Source: Sporobacter sp942492735 (GTDB lineage: Bacteria; Bacillota; Clostridia; Oscillospirales; Oscillospiraceae). From it: a DNA stretch of 64,000 bases. The notes under the pieces were generated by a model, which did not search any database, had not been told where the DNA came from, and was given only the letters and a program-made list of their open reading frames with translations. The stretch covers positions 3,720,001-3,784,000 of the forward strand of contig OW818648.1 of NCBI GenBank assembly GCA_942492735.1, written 5' to 3'. The position numbers and the translations under genes are program-made. Positions within the stretch are counted from its first letter, which is position 1, and each line of letters starts with the position of its first letter. Below are positions 1-7,273 of the stretch, one piece after another.

Positions 1-751
1 AAATGTGCAGATAATCGGCACCGGTTGCATCAACAATCTCCCTGGCTAAATCGACCATGTTCTCTATTATGGCGCCGTCGCCGTCAGCGGCGTCTGCTAT
101 AATTCCGACGATCTGAAACCCCTTGTCGGCATACTGCGTATTCAGCTTGCCGAGATCAGGCATCTCTTCGATGCACGGCGTGCAGAACGTCGCCCAGATG
201 TTGACCATCGTGAGCTTGCTGCCGCTGAAAATCGCCGCGTCCACAGGATTGCCGTCAATGGCGGTTGACGTGAACGTACTCAGTATACCATCAGATAATG
301 CATCGGATGCTTCTGTAGGCGTTGGGCCTGATGCGGAAACCGTGTCGTAAGGCCAGTCAATGATACCGCCCATGTCGTATACCGCCGTATAGCCTAAGGC
401 TATGAGCGCTTGCGCGGCCACTGCGCTGCGCGCGCCGGATCGGCAGTAGAGAATGATTTTCGCGTCGACATCCGGAAGCTCCGCCGGTTTTTTGTCCGAT
501 ATCGTCTCGACCGGGATATTGATAGCGCCTTCAAGACGGGCGCTGTTATACTCCCCCGCCGTGCGCACATCGACGAGGACCATGTCGTCGCCGTTATCCA
601 TCATTTTTTTAACGTCCTCAGGCTTGATCGTCTGATAAGTGCCGGACGCTGCCTGGGATGCGTCTATGTTTCCGTTATCCGGCGTCCCTGCGCAGGCAAC
701 CGCGTAAATTGACATAACTAAAACGATAGCCAGCGTGAGCAGCTTTTTCAT
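1..751 (-). CDS. Rhodanese-TlpA thioredoxin fusion lipoprotein (3' end outside window)
   Basis: About 250 residues are visible; the gene continues beyond base 1. The start ATG at 751 follows AGAAAGGAA. A signal peptide ends in the lipobox AVAC, so Cys20 should be lipidated and the protein held outside the membrane. Residues about 40-135 form a rhodanese domain with the active-site loop CRSGAR, which would carry a persulfide. From about residue 165 a TlpA/redoxin domain begins, with the pair CTPC inside WATFCTPC. Rhodanese domains move sulfane sulfur and TlpA domains move electrons to exported thiols. The fusion therefore suggests extracytoplasmic persulfide or disulfide handling. It lies 107 bases downstream of trxB on the same strand, so trxA-trxB-this gene may be one unit supplied by cytoplasmic thioredoxin. 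The domain assignment is secure; the substrate is unknown. Confidence 0.88.
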   Translation of the reverse strand, partial: MKKLLTLAIVLVMSIYAVACAGTPDNGNIDASQAASGTYQTIKPEDVKKMMDNGDDMVLVDVRTAGEYNSARLEGAINIPVETISDKKPAELPDVDAKIILYCRSGARSAVAAQALIALGYTAVYDMGGIIDWPYDTVSASGPTPTEASDALSDGILSTFTSTAIDGNPVDAAIFSGSKLTMVNIWATFCTPCIEEMPDLGKLNTQYADKGFQIVGIIADAADGDGAIIENMVDLAREIVDATGADYLHI

Positions 752-858
752 CTAATAACTATTCCTTTCTAAAGGGCGTCCATCAGGATGCACTTGGGAG
801 TTGTGCTGAGTACGGCTATGCCCGACTTCGGGTCGGAAGACCCAAAAGGCACAAAGTT

Positions 859-1785
859 TTATTTGTTTTCAAACAGATATTCTTCGACGTATTGGGATGC
901 GACAGCACCGTCGGAAGCGGCAGTAACGATCTGGCGCAATGGTTTTGTCCGAACATCACCGACGGCGAAAACGCCCGGAGCGCTCGTCCGCGTTGTTTCA
1001 TCGGCCATAATATAGCCGTTACCATCCATAGCAACCTGTCCGGCTAACAGCGCCGTGTTCGGTATCCTGCCGATGGCAATGAAAATACCTTCACAGGCGA
1101 GCTCTGTCAGCGTACCAGTCTTGATGTTTTTAATCTTTGCGCCGGTTACCTTTTTTTCGCGAAGGATTTCCGAGATGATTGAATCTGGGATAAACGTCAG
1201 ATTCTCCGTGTTCTTAATCGCAAGCATATAGCTCTTAGATGCCCGGAGCGTATCGCGGCGGTGGATGAGATAGACGTGCTTACAAATTTTCGCCAAAAAT
1301 AGCGCGTCCGTGACGGCTGTATCACCGCCGCCGTTCACGATAACGGTTTTCTCCTTGTACCGCATACCGTCGCACGTGGCGCAGTAGGCCACGCCGCGGT
1401 TCAACAGTCCTGCTTCTTCCGGCAGGCCGAGCTCTCTTGGGGAAGCGCCCGTCGCCAGAATCACAGTCTCCGCCTCGTAATCGCCGTCTGTTGTGTGCAC
1501 GATTTTGGGCCTTGCCGCCAAATCAACAGATGTGACCTCACTGAAGACGCTCACTGCGCCGAATCGGTCTGCACCGAGCTTCATCTTTTCGCCAAGCTCA
1601 AACCCGTCAACCCCGTTTTCGAAGCCCGGGTAATTTTCCACCCAGCTTGTCGTCGCCATCTGGCCGCCCGGCGAGAGCTTTTCCAGGAGCAGCGTTGAAA
1701 GCCCTGCCCGTGCGCAGTAGAGCGCCGCCGTATAACCGCCAGGTCCACCACCGATAATGACCGCATCATAATGTTGTGTCGTCAT
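859..1785 (-). CDS. trxB: Thioredoxin-disulfide reductase
   Basis: This 308-residue protein has the usual length for low-molecular-weight thioredoxin reductase, a cytoplasmic FAD enzyme that passes electrons from NADPH to thioredoxin. An N-terminal FAD motif GGGPGG lies at residues 12-17. The redox pair is C135-A-T-C138 followed by DG. The second nucleotide-binding motif NGGGDTA follows at about 151-157, and HRRDTLRASK supports NADPH rather than ferredoxin-type donors. The C-terminal FAD motif GVFAVGDVR is present. The gene starts 53 bases after the trxA stop, as expected for a trxA-trxB operon. Nothing looks truncated. Confidence 0.97.
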   Translation of the reverse strand: MTTQHYDAVIIGGGPGGYTAALYCARAGLSTLLLEKLSPGGQMATTSWVENYPGFENGVDGFELGEKMKLGADRFGAVSVFSEVTSVDLAARPKIVHTTDGDYEAETVILATGASPRELGLPEEAGLLNRGVAYCATCDGMRYKEKTVIVNGGGDTAVTDALFLAKICKHVYLIHRRDTLRASKSYMLAIKNTENLTFIPDSIISEILREKKVTGAKIKNIKTGTLTELACEGIFIAIGRIPNTALLAGQVAMDGNGYIMADETTRTSAPGVFAVGDVRTKPLRQIVTAASDGAVASQYVEEYLFENK

Positions 1786-1838
1786 AATAAATCACCTGCT
1801 GTCTGTTTTTTTGTATAGCTCGCAGCTCACGCTTCTAT

Positions 1839-2165
1839 TTACTGGATGCCCTGCTCGCTGAGCCATCTATCGATATCCGCTCTGGAGCCCGGATTGACAA
1901 GCGGCGCACCCGGCTTCCCGTCCTTAAAGAGCAGCAGTGTCGGAATTGTCATGACCTCAAACCGGTCCTCCAGCTCCTCCTGCTCGTCCACATTGATTTT
2001 TCCAAAAATCAGCTTGTCCTCGTAATTTCCGGCGACCGCTTCGACCACGGGTGCGATCCTCTTGCAGTATCCGCACCACGGCGCCCAGAAATCGATAAGA
2101 ACCGCTTTATCCGCCTGCTGTACCTCGCTCACGAAATTATCTTTTGTCACACTGATGATTGACAT
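1839..2165 (-). CDS. trxA: Thioredoxin with WCGYC active site
   Basis: This 108-residue thioredoxin is full length and should reduce cytoplasmic disulfides using TrxB encoded just downstream. The active site reads W30-C31-G-Y-C34. The usual proline between the cysteines is replaced by tyrosine, which in this fold normally shifts redox potential and partner choice. The cis-proline loop MTIPT is intact. The start ATG at 2165 follows a strong AGGAGG six to seven bases upstream. A TATAAT -10 element on the minus strand lies at 2205-2210. The gene is divergent from sufC, and a PerR-box-like sequence lies between them. It is a thioredoxin with certainty; the effect of the tyrosine is inference. Confidence 0.96.
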   Translation of the reverse strand: MSIISVTKDNFVSEVQQADKAVLIDFWAPWCGYCKRIAPVVEAVAGNYEDKLIFGKINVDEQEELEDRFEVMTIPTLLLFKDGKPGAPLVNPGSRADIDRWLSEQGIQ

Positions 2166-2265
2166 TATAAACCCCTCCTAAAATGTTTTTTCTATTGTGT
2201 TTGTATTATATAGTTTCCTATTCTGTAAGAAAGTGATTACATCACATACAATTCGTTGTTTAATA

Positions 2266-2280
2266 CTATAATTATTATAA
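2266..2280. promoter_or_regulatory. PerR-box-like palindrome between trxA and sufC
   Basis: The 15 bases CTATAATTATTATAA match the Bacillus PerR box TTATAATNATTATAA at 14 of 15 positions. The site lies in the divergent region, about 100 bases upstream of each start codon. It includes a TATAAT that could be a -10 on the plus strand. PerR represses peroxide-defence genes, which fits thioredoxin, Fe-S assembly and rubredoxin genes. No PerR gene is in the window, and AT-rich intergenic DNA can produce such matches, so this is a candidate. Confidence 0.5.
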
Positions 2281-2380
2281 AGATAAATCTACAATATAAC
2301 AAGCAAATGTGGTATATTTAACCTAAAGGTTCTATAAAATGCCCAAAGGCGGCTGACAGGTTTTAATGGAGGTCATTTTC

Positions 2381-3136
2381 ATGCTCAAACTCACCGGTAT
2401 CGGCGTTACAGGCGAAGGAGAAAGCGGCGCAGTCCGCATACTCCGGGACATCAATCTTACGCTTGAGAACAAAAAAATCTATGTCATGACTGGCCCGAAC
2501 GGCGGCGGAAAAACATCACTTGCCAAAACTGTGATGGGGATCTATAAAGCTTCCGTAGGTCAAATTGCATTGGACGGTACAGATATAACGGATTTATCAA
2601 TCACTGAGCGCGCCAAGCTTGGGATTGGCTATGCGTTCCAGTCACCGGCGCGCTTCAAAGGCCTGAAGGTCAAGGACTTTTTAAAGCTGGCCGCAGGCCC
2701 CGGCAGCAATGTTGATTACTGCAGCCTGTTATATGACGTCGGCTTATGTGCCCAGGACTACATAAACCGCGAGATCAATACGAGCTTTTCCGGCGGCGAG
2801 CTGAAGAGGATTGAGATCGCAAGTATTCTAGCCCGGGAACTGAAGGTCGCTCTCTTTGACGAGCCCGAGGCCGGTATCGATCTCTGGAGCTTTCAGCGGC
2901 TGACCGAAACCTTCCAGGCGCTGAACGAAAAGACGGATGCGACAATCGTCATCATTTCGCATCAGGAGCGTATCCTGCGTCTGGCAGACGAGGTCATTCT
3001 CGTCTCGGGCGGCACGATCACTGAGATTACAACGCAGGAAAAATTCCTCGGCGACTTGAGCGACAACGAATCCGCGTGCCGATGCCGGGTCGGATGTATT
3101 AAGGAGGGCGCAGCCGATGCTGGATGCAGTAGATAA
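2381..3136 (+). CDS. sufC: Fe-S cluster assembly ATPase SufC
   Basis: This is an ABC-type ATPase of 251 residues that powers Fe-S scaffold assembly in the cytoplasm. Visible motifs are Walker A GPNGGGKTS, the signature FSGGELKR, Walker B VALFDEPEAGID and the switch histidine in ISHQER. GGELKR followed by EIASILAREL is typical of SufC rather than of transport ATPases. The start at 2381 is chosen because GGAGGT (2368-2373) sits seven bases before it; an earlier ATG at 2366 overlaps that ribosome site. The gene overlaps the next one by 20 bases, so the two are translationally coupled. No SufS, SufU or full-length SufB/D lies beside it. Confidence 0.95.
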   Translation: MLKLTGIGVTGEGESGAVRILRDINLTLENKKIYVMTGPNGGGKTSLAKTVMGIYKASVGQIALDGTDITDLSITERAKLGIGYAFQSPARFKGLKVKDFLKLAAGPGSNVDYCSLLYDVGLCAQDYINREINTSFSGGELKRIEIASILARELKVALFDEPEAGIDLWSFQRLTETFQALNEKTDATIVIISHQERILRLADEVILVSGGTITEITTQEKFLGDLSDNESACRCRVGCIKEGAADAGCSR

Positions 3137-4034
3137 AAAGCTTTTAGAAGAGGTCGCAGGTCTGCATGAAATACCGCAGGGCGCTTACAATATACGAAAG
3201 AACGGTCAGGGTGTACAACGAAACACGACGGCAAATATCGATATCATCACAAAAACTGACAAGCCCGGTATTAATGTCATAATTAAACCCGGCACAAAAA
3301 ATGAGAGCGTCCATATCCCCGTCATTTTATCCTCGAGCATGGACGACCTTGTCTACAACACGTTTGAAGTCGGGGAAAACGCCGATGTCCTGATTGTCGC
3401 GGGCTGCGGCGTTCACAATTCGAGCAGTAAGAAGGCCCAGCATGACGGCATCCACGAATTCTTTGTCCGTAAAGGCGCAAAAATGAAATATGTCGAGAAG
3501 CATTACGGTGAGGGCGACGGCAGCGGCGAACGCATATTAAACCCGACGACGATCATCGAGGTCGAGGAAGACGGCGTCGCAGAGCTTGAGATGGTGCAGA
3601 TCAAAGGCATCGACAGCACGAAACGCGATACGCTCGTGAAGCTCCACAAGAACGCCAAGCTCATTGTTTCAGAACGGCTTTTAACATACCTTGAACAAAC
3701 AGCGGTGTCGGATATTACCGTGGAGCTTCTTGAAGAAGGTGCCTCGGCGCAGGTCATATCCCGCTCGGTTGCCCAGAACAAATCCGAGCAGGTATTCCAT
3801 CTCAATCTGAGAGGATACGCCGACTGCCGCGGGCATATTCAGTGCGACTCGATCATCATGCATGACGCCCGAGTATCATCCATTCCCGAAATTTCCGCCT
3901 TCCATTCGGACGCGCAGCTCATCCACGAGGCGGCGATCGGCAAGATTGCCTCGGAGCAGCTTATTAAGCTCATGACGCTCGGCCTCACCGAAAAAGAAGC
4001 TGAAGATACGATTCTGCAGGGTTTTTTAGCCTAA
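3117..4034 (+). CDS. Short SufB/SufD-family Fe-S scaffold protein
   Basis: This 305-residue protein belongs to the SufB/D family by its C-terminal half: a beta-helix region, then AFHSDAQLIHEAAIGKI and MTLGLTEKEAEDTILQGF, which is the conserved SufB/D end. It is much shorter than typical SufB (about 470) or SufD (about 420) because the N-terminal region is minimal. With SufC it makes a two-gene system like the minimal SufCB (SMS) systems described in archaea and anaerobes. It should form the SufC-bound scaffold in the cytoplasm. The start at 3117 has AAGGAGG nine bases upstream. Several cysteines and histidines that could ligate a cluster are present, but the ligands are not established. Confidence 0.9.
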   Translation: MLDAVDKKLLEEVAGLHEIPQGAYNIRKNGQGVQRNTTANIDIITKTDKPGINVIIKPGTKNESVHIPVILSSSMDDLVYNTFEVGENADVLIVAGCGVHNSSSKKAQHDGIHEFFVRKGAKMKYVEKHYGEGDGSGERILNPTTIIEVEEDGVAELEMVQIKGIDSTKRDTLVKLHKNAKLIVSERLLTYLEQTAVSDITVELLEEGASAQVISRSVAQNKSEQVFHLNLRGYADCRGHIQCDSIIMHDARVSSIPEISAFHSDAQLIHEAAIGKIASEQLIKLMTLGLTEKEAEDTILQGFLA

Positions 4035-4086
4035 AAATCATGGCTATCCAAATAACCAAAAAATAAAAAAATATTGGAGGTAACTT

Positions 4087-4245
4087 ATGAAGAAGTATGT
4101 ATGTAATGTTTGCGGTTACGTTTATGACCCCGCCGCCGGTGATTCCGACAGCGGCATCGCTCCCGGCACAGCGTTTGAAGACCTGCCGGACAATTGGGTC
4201 TGCCCGGTTTGTGGCGCCTCAAAAGCCGACTTCACCGAAGAATAG
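4087..4245 (+). CDS. Rubredoxin
   Basis: This 52-residue protein has the full rubredoxin pattern: CNVCGY near the N terminus, CPVCGA near the C terminus, and between them VYDPAAGD and GTAFEDLPDNWVCP. The four cysteines hold one iron, making a small cytoplasmic electron carrier common in anaerobes. It follows the SufB/D gene by 52 bases, with TTGGAGG seven bases before the ATG. Its stop is 38 bases before the next start. Rubredoxin beside a metallo-beta-lactamase protein often points to oxygen or sulfur-species detoxification, but no flavodiiron domain is seen here. Confidence 0.97.
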   Translation: MKKYVCNVCGYVYDPAAGDSDSGIAPGTAFEDLPDNWVCPVCGASKADFTEE

Positions 4246-4283
4246 TCTCCACTTGTGTGCTGCTTGAATGTGAGGTACTGCAG

Positions 4284-5351
4284 ATGATTTTTGAACAGCT
4301 TAATCCGCATTCCTGCCGAACATACCTGATCGGCAATGAAAATGACAGCCGCATAGTACTCGTTGACCCCGTGCTCGATCATTTCAACGATTATCTTGAT
4401 CTGCTGAAATCTCGGAATCTCGTATTGACGCACGTCATCGATACGCATACACATGCCGACCACATTTCAGCAGGCTCGGCTCTAAAGGATGCGACGGACT
4501 GCCATTATATTATGCATGAAAAAGCCCCCGCGCGATGCGTGGACATCCGCGTCAAGGACGGCGGTCATCTGGAGTTGAACGGCATCCGGTATGACATTAT
4601 TTTCACACCCGGACATACGAAGGATTCCATCAGTTTGATTGTCGGCGATAAACTGCTGACAGGAGATTTCCTCTTTCTTGACGACGCCGGTGGCGGCCGC
4701 GATGACCTTCCCGGCGGAAGCGCCGCCGAGCACTGGGAGAGCCTGTCCAAGATGTTTGATCAGCCGGACGACTTGATTGTCTATCCGGCCCACGAATACA
4801 GAGGGCGGCAGCCGTCCAGCCTCGGCCGTCAGAAACAGCTTAATCCGCACTATAAATCCAGAACAAAAGAAGAGTTCGTCAGCTATATTGAGGATCTCCG
4901 CCTTGGACCAGCCGATTGGATGGCTGATGTTCTCAAAGCTAATTATACGTGTGCACAGGACCCAAAAAGCGCCTGGATACCAGTAGATGTTGCCGCCTGT
5001 GAGATCAAAGGCACAATGGAGAAAGGCGTCAACGAAATCGAGGTCGCGTATATTTCCGCAACGGCGCTCAAAGAAAAGCTGGCTTCAAGCCAAAGGCCTC
5101 TGCTGCTGGATGTCCGGCAACCGTCGGAATTAGCATCCCCGCTGGGGGCGCTCGACGGTGTTTTGAACATTCCAATCGGCTTGCTCGCTTCGAAGCTGGA
5201 TGAAATTGCAGATTATACCGATAAAGAGATCATTGTCATCTGCAGATCCGGTGCGCGGGCGACAACAGGGACGCAGATACTTAAAAAGTCCGGTTTTCAC
5301 GACGTAAAGGTGCTCGAAGGCGGCATGCTCGCCTGGCGGCAGGTTATTTGA
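4284..5351 (+). CDS. Metallo-beta-lactamase/rhodanese fusion, persulfide dioxygenase-like
   Basis: The protein has 355 residues. Residues 1-240 form a metallo-beta-lactamase fold with the metal motif THTHADHIS at 54-62 and FTPGHTKDSI later. This arrangement is like ETHE1/persulfide dioxygenase rather than a true lactamase. Residues about 255-355 are a rhodanese domain with the active loop CRSGAR. Fusions of this kind (PRF, CstB) oxidise or transfer glutathione, CoA or protein persulfides. The start at 4284 is preferred because TGAGG lies about nine bases upstream; a frame extension to 4194 would overlap rubredoxin. A terminator follows at 5366, ending the sufC operon. The likely job is sulfide or persulfide detoxification, by inference. 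Confidence 0.88.
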   Translation: MIFEQLNPHSCRTYLIGNENDSRIVLVDPVLDHFNDYLDLLKSRNLVLTHVIDTHTHADHISAGSALKDATDCHYIMHEKAPARCVDIRVKDGGHLELNGIRYDIIFTPGHTKDSISLIVGDKLLTGDFLFLDDAGGGRDDLPGGSAAEHWESLSKMFDQPDDLIVYPAHEYRGRQPSSLGRQKQLNPHYKSRTKEEFVSYIEDLRLGPADWMADVLKANYTCAQDPKSAWIPVDVAACEIKGTMEKGVNEIEVAYISATALKEKLASSQRPLLLDVRQPSELASPLGALDGVLNIPIGLLASKLDEIADYTDKEIIVICRSGARATTGTQILKKSGFHDVKVLEGGMLAWRQVI

Positions 5352-5365
5352 TAAACAAAAGGCAA

Positions 5366-5397
5366 AGCCGCCGTTTTACATAAATGGCGGCTTTTTT
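5366..5397 (+). terminator. Intrinsic terminator after the sufC-rubredoxin operon
   Basis: AGCCGCC pairs with GGCGGCT across a 13-base loop and is followed by TTTTT. It lies 15 bases after the stop of the MBL-rhodanese gene and separates that operon from the desaturase operon. Confidence 0.88.
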
Positions 5398-5422
5398 CAA
5401 AGATTGTCATATAGAGGTTGTT

Positions 5423-7273
5423 ATGAATTACGATGTTCTTGTTATCGGCGCAGGTCTCTCGGGCCTCACAGCCGCCAGCCTCCTGGCAAAGCGCGGTCTG
5501 CACGTTGGTATTGCTGATAAAAGCTATAATCCTGGTGGCTCCTGCGGTATTTTTAAACGGAGGCGCATGACATTTGATCAGGGTTCGGCTATGCTCTATG
5601 GTTTCGGTGAAAACGGCTTCAACGCGCACCGGTTCGTTTTCAACTGTCTTGAAGAGCCGTTCCATGTCATCAAGCACGATCTCTTATATTGTGTCAACTT
5701 TAACGGCAAGCGAATAAAATTCTGGGCTGATCCGGACAAATTCGCCGAGGAGCTTTCCATGGTTTTTCCAACGGAACGCCGGAATATCAAGAGATTTTAC
5801 CGTGACCTCGGCAAGTTGTACCAGCACGTGATGGTTGAAAATCCAAATTACACAACTGCTGACGAGACGGATCCGAAGGGCGCCCTGAAGAGCCTCCTGC
5901 GGCATCCTGTCTCCTATGCAAAGTTTCTAAGTTATCTGAATAAAAACGCCAGGAGACTTCTTGAGAAATATTTCAAGGACCCCGAAATTTTTAAATTTTT
6001 TGATAAGCTCACCTCAACCTACTGTTACGCGACACTGGAAGAGGCTCCTGCCGTCCTCGCATCTGTCATGTTTATTGATAATCACGTCGGCGGCAGCTAT
6101 TATCCGGCCGGATCAACGCTGTTTCTGCCGGGTAAGCTGGAGAAAGTACTTGAAGAGAACGGCGGCGATATGCTGCTCGAACAGGAGGTCACTAAAATCC
6201 TTTTCGAGAACGGACAACCTGTCGGTGCAGAATTCAAAAACGGCGACCAAATTCATGCCGACATCATCATCTATTCCGGGACAGTCTGGAATCTTTATGG
6301 AAAGCTGATCGATAGCAAGGAGCTGACCCCGGAGAGGATGGCATGGGCAGCCGGCCAGGTTCCTACATATCCAAGCGTCGTTCTATATGCGTATGTGGAC
6401 GCCTCTGTTATTCCTGCCGACACGGCACCGATTGAAATGCTCATCGGCAATCCAGACGCTATAGACGAAAGTGAAGTCACCGTCTATATTATGAGCATCG
6501 ACGACAAAACGCTGTGCGACGAAGCAGGCCATGTCGTCATGGCTATAGGGCCCACGTTCAAAGAATGGAACAGCTCGGACCAAACGGATTATCAGGTAAA
6601 GAAGGCAGAAGAGCAAGCGCGGTTAACTGCCATTCTCGAAAAGCGGTTCCCCGGTTTCACGGACGCTGTAAAGTTTGCGGAGATCGCAACTCCGCTTACG
6701 ATTGAACGCTACACGAATAAAAACGGCGGCGCTGTCGCCGGCCCGAAGCAGATGCTCGGTCAGCACATGTTTAAGCGGCAGCATACCAGAACCGAGTGGG
6801 ACAACCTATTCTGCTGCGGCGAATCGACTGTAATGGGAACCGGGACGCCGACGGTCACGACGTCAGGCCTGTCAGCTGCAAACGCTGTCCTAAAAAAGCG
6901 CGGCATGAAGCCCTTTGTTTTTGATCCCGCCATGAAAAACCGAGTTGTTACCTTAGATAAGCCGTTCTCCGATATCAAATGTCTTTATGACAGCTATGAG
7001 GCAGACGCGCAAAAGGTCATGCAAAAGGCAATAAGATGCCAGTTCTGCGAAAAGCCCGCCTGCCGTATAAACGAGCGCCAAGACATCAGAGGCATCATGC
7101 GACGCGCAGCCGTCGGCAATATGACTGGCGCAAAAAGGTGCATCGACAAATGCCCCGGCTGCTATACTTCGGAGGCGCTCAAAATAAGTGAGGACAGCTG
7201 CCTCATGTGCCAAGATCCAAACGGCCCCGTTGCGCTGCGGGAAATCATCGGTTATATACAGCAGAGGTGTTAA
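5423..7273 (+). CDS. CrtI/CrtN-type FAD desaturase with C-terminal Fe-S tail
   Basis: The protein has 616 residues. Residues 1-510 match the phytoene desaturase/isomerase family: FAD motif VIGAGLSGLTAASLL, then NPGGSCG and the C-terminal FAD segment with CGESTVMGTGTPTV. Residues about 530-605 add a cysteine-rich tail: RCQFCEKPAC, then RCIDKCPGC, then CLMC. Its spacing and the DIRGIMRRAAVGN stretch recall the Fe-S N-terminus of GltD and dihydropyrimidine dehydrogenase. That tail is unusual for a desaturase and could pass electrons to or from the flavin. The start at 5423 has AGAGG upstream; an earlier in-frame ATG at 5384 lies inside the terminator. It heads a tight operon with a second desaturase, a glycosyltransferase and an acyltransferase. 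The substrate is unproven. Confidence 0.85.
   Translation: MNYDVLVIGAGLSGLTAASLLAKRGLHVGIADKSYNPGGSCGIFKRRRMTFDQGSAMLYGFGENGFNAHRFVFNCLEEPFHVIKHDLLYCVNFNGKRIKFWADPDKFAEELSMVFPTERRNIKRFYRDLGKLYQHVMVENPNYTTADETDPKGALKSLLRHPVSYAKFLSYLNKNARRLLEKYFKDPEIFKFFDKLTSTYCYATLEEAPAVLASVMFIDNHVGGSYYPAGSTLFLPGKLEKVLEENGGDMLLEQEVTKILFENGQPVGAEFKNGDQIHADIIIYSGTVWNLYGKLIDSKELTPERMAWAAGQVPTYPSVVLYAYVDASVIPADTAPIEMLIGNPDAIDESEVTVYIMSIDDKTLCDEAGHVVMAIGPTFKEWNSSDQTDYQVKKAEEQARLTAILEKRFPGFTDAVKFAEIATPLTIERYTNKNGGAVAGPKQMLGQHMFKRQHTRTEWDNLFCCGESTVMGTGTPTVTTSGLSAANAVLKKRGMKPFVFDPAMKNRVVTLDKPFSDIKCLYDSYEADAQKVMQKAIRCQFCEKPACRINERQDIRGIMRRAAVGNMTGAKRCIDKCPGCYTSEALKISEDSCLMCQDPNGPVALREIIGYIQQRC

Noticed and set aside
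410..712. Plus-strand 100-residue reading frame
   Set aside because: It is antisense to the rhodanese domain of the minus-strand lipoprotein, whose motifs are clear.
4194..4283. 30-codon upstream extension of the MBL-rhodanese gene
   Set aside because: It would overlap rubredoxin and the added residues are basic and unlike the family; a ribosome site precedes 4284.
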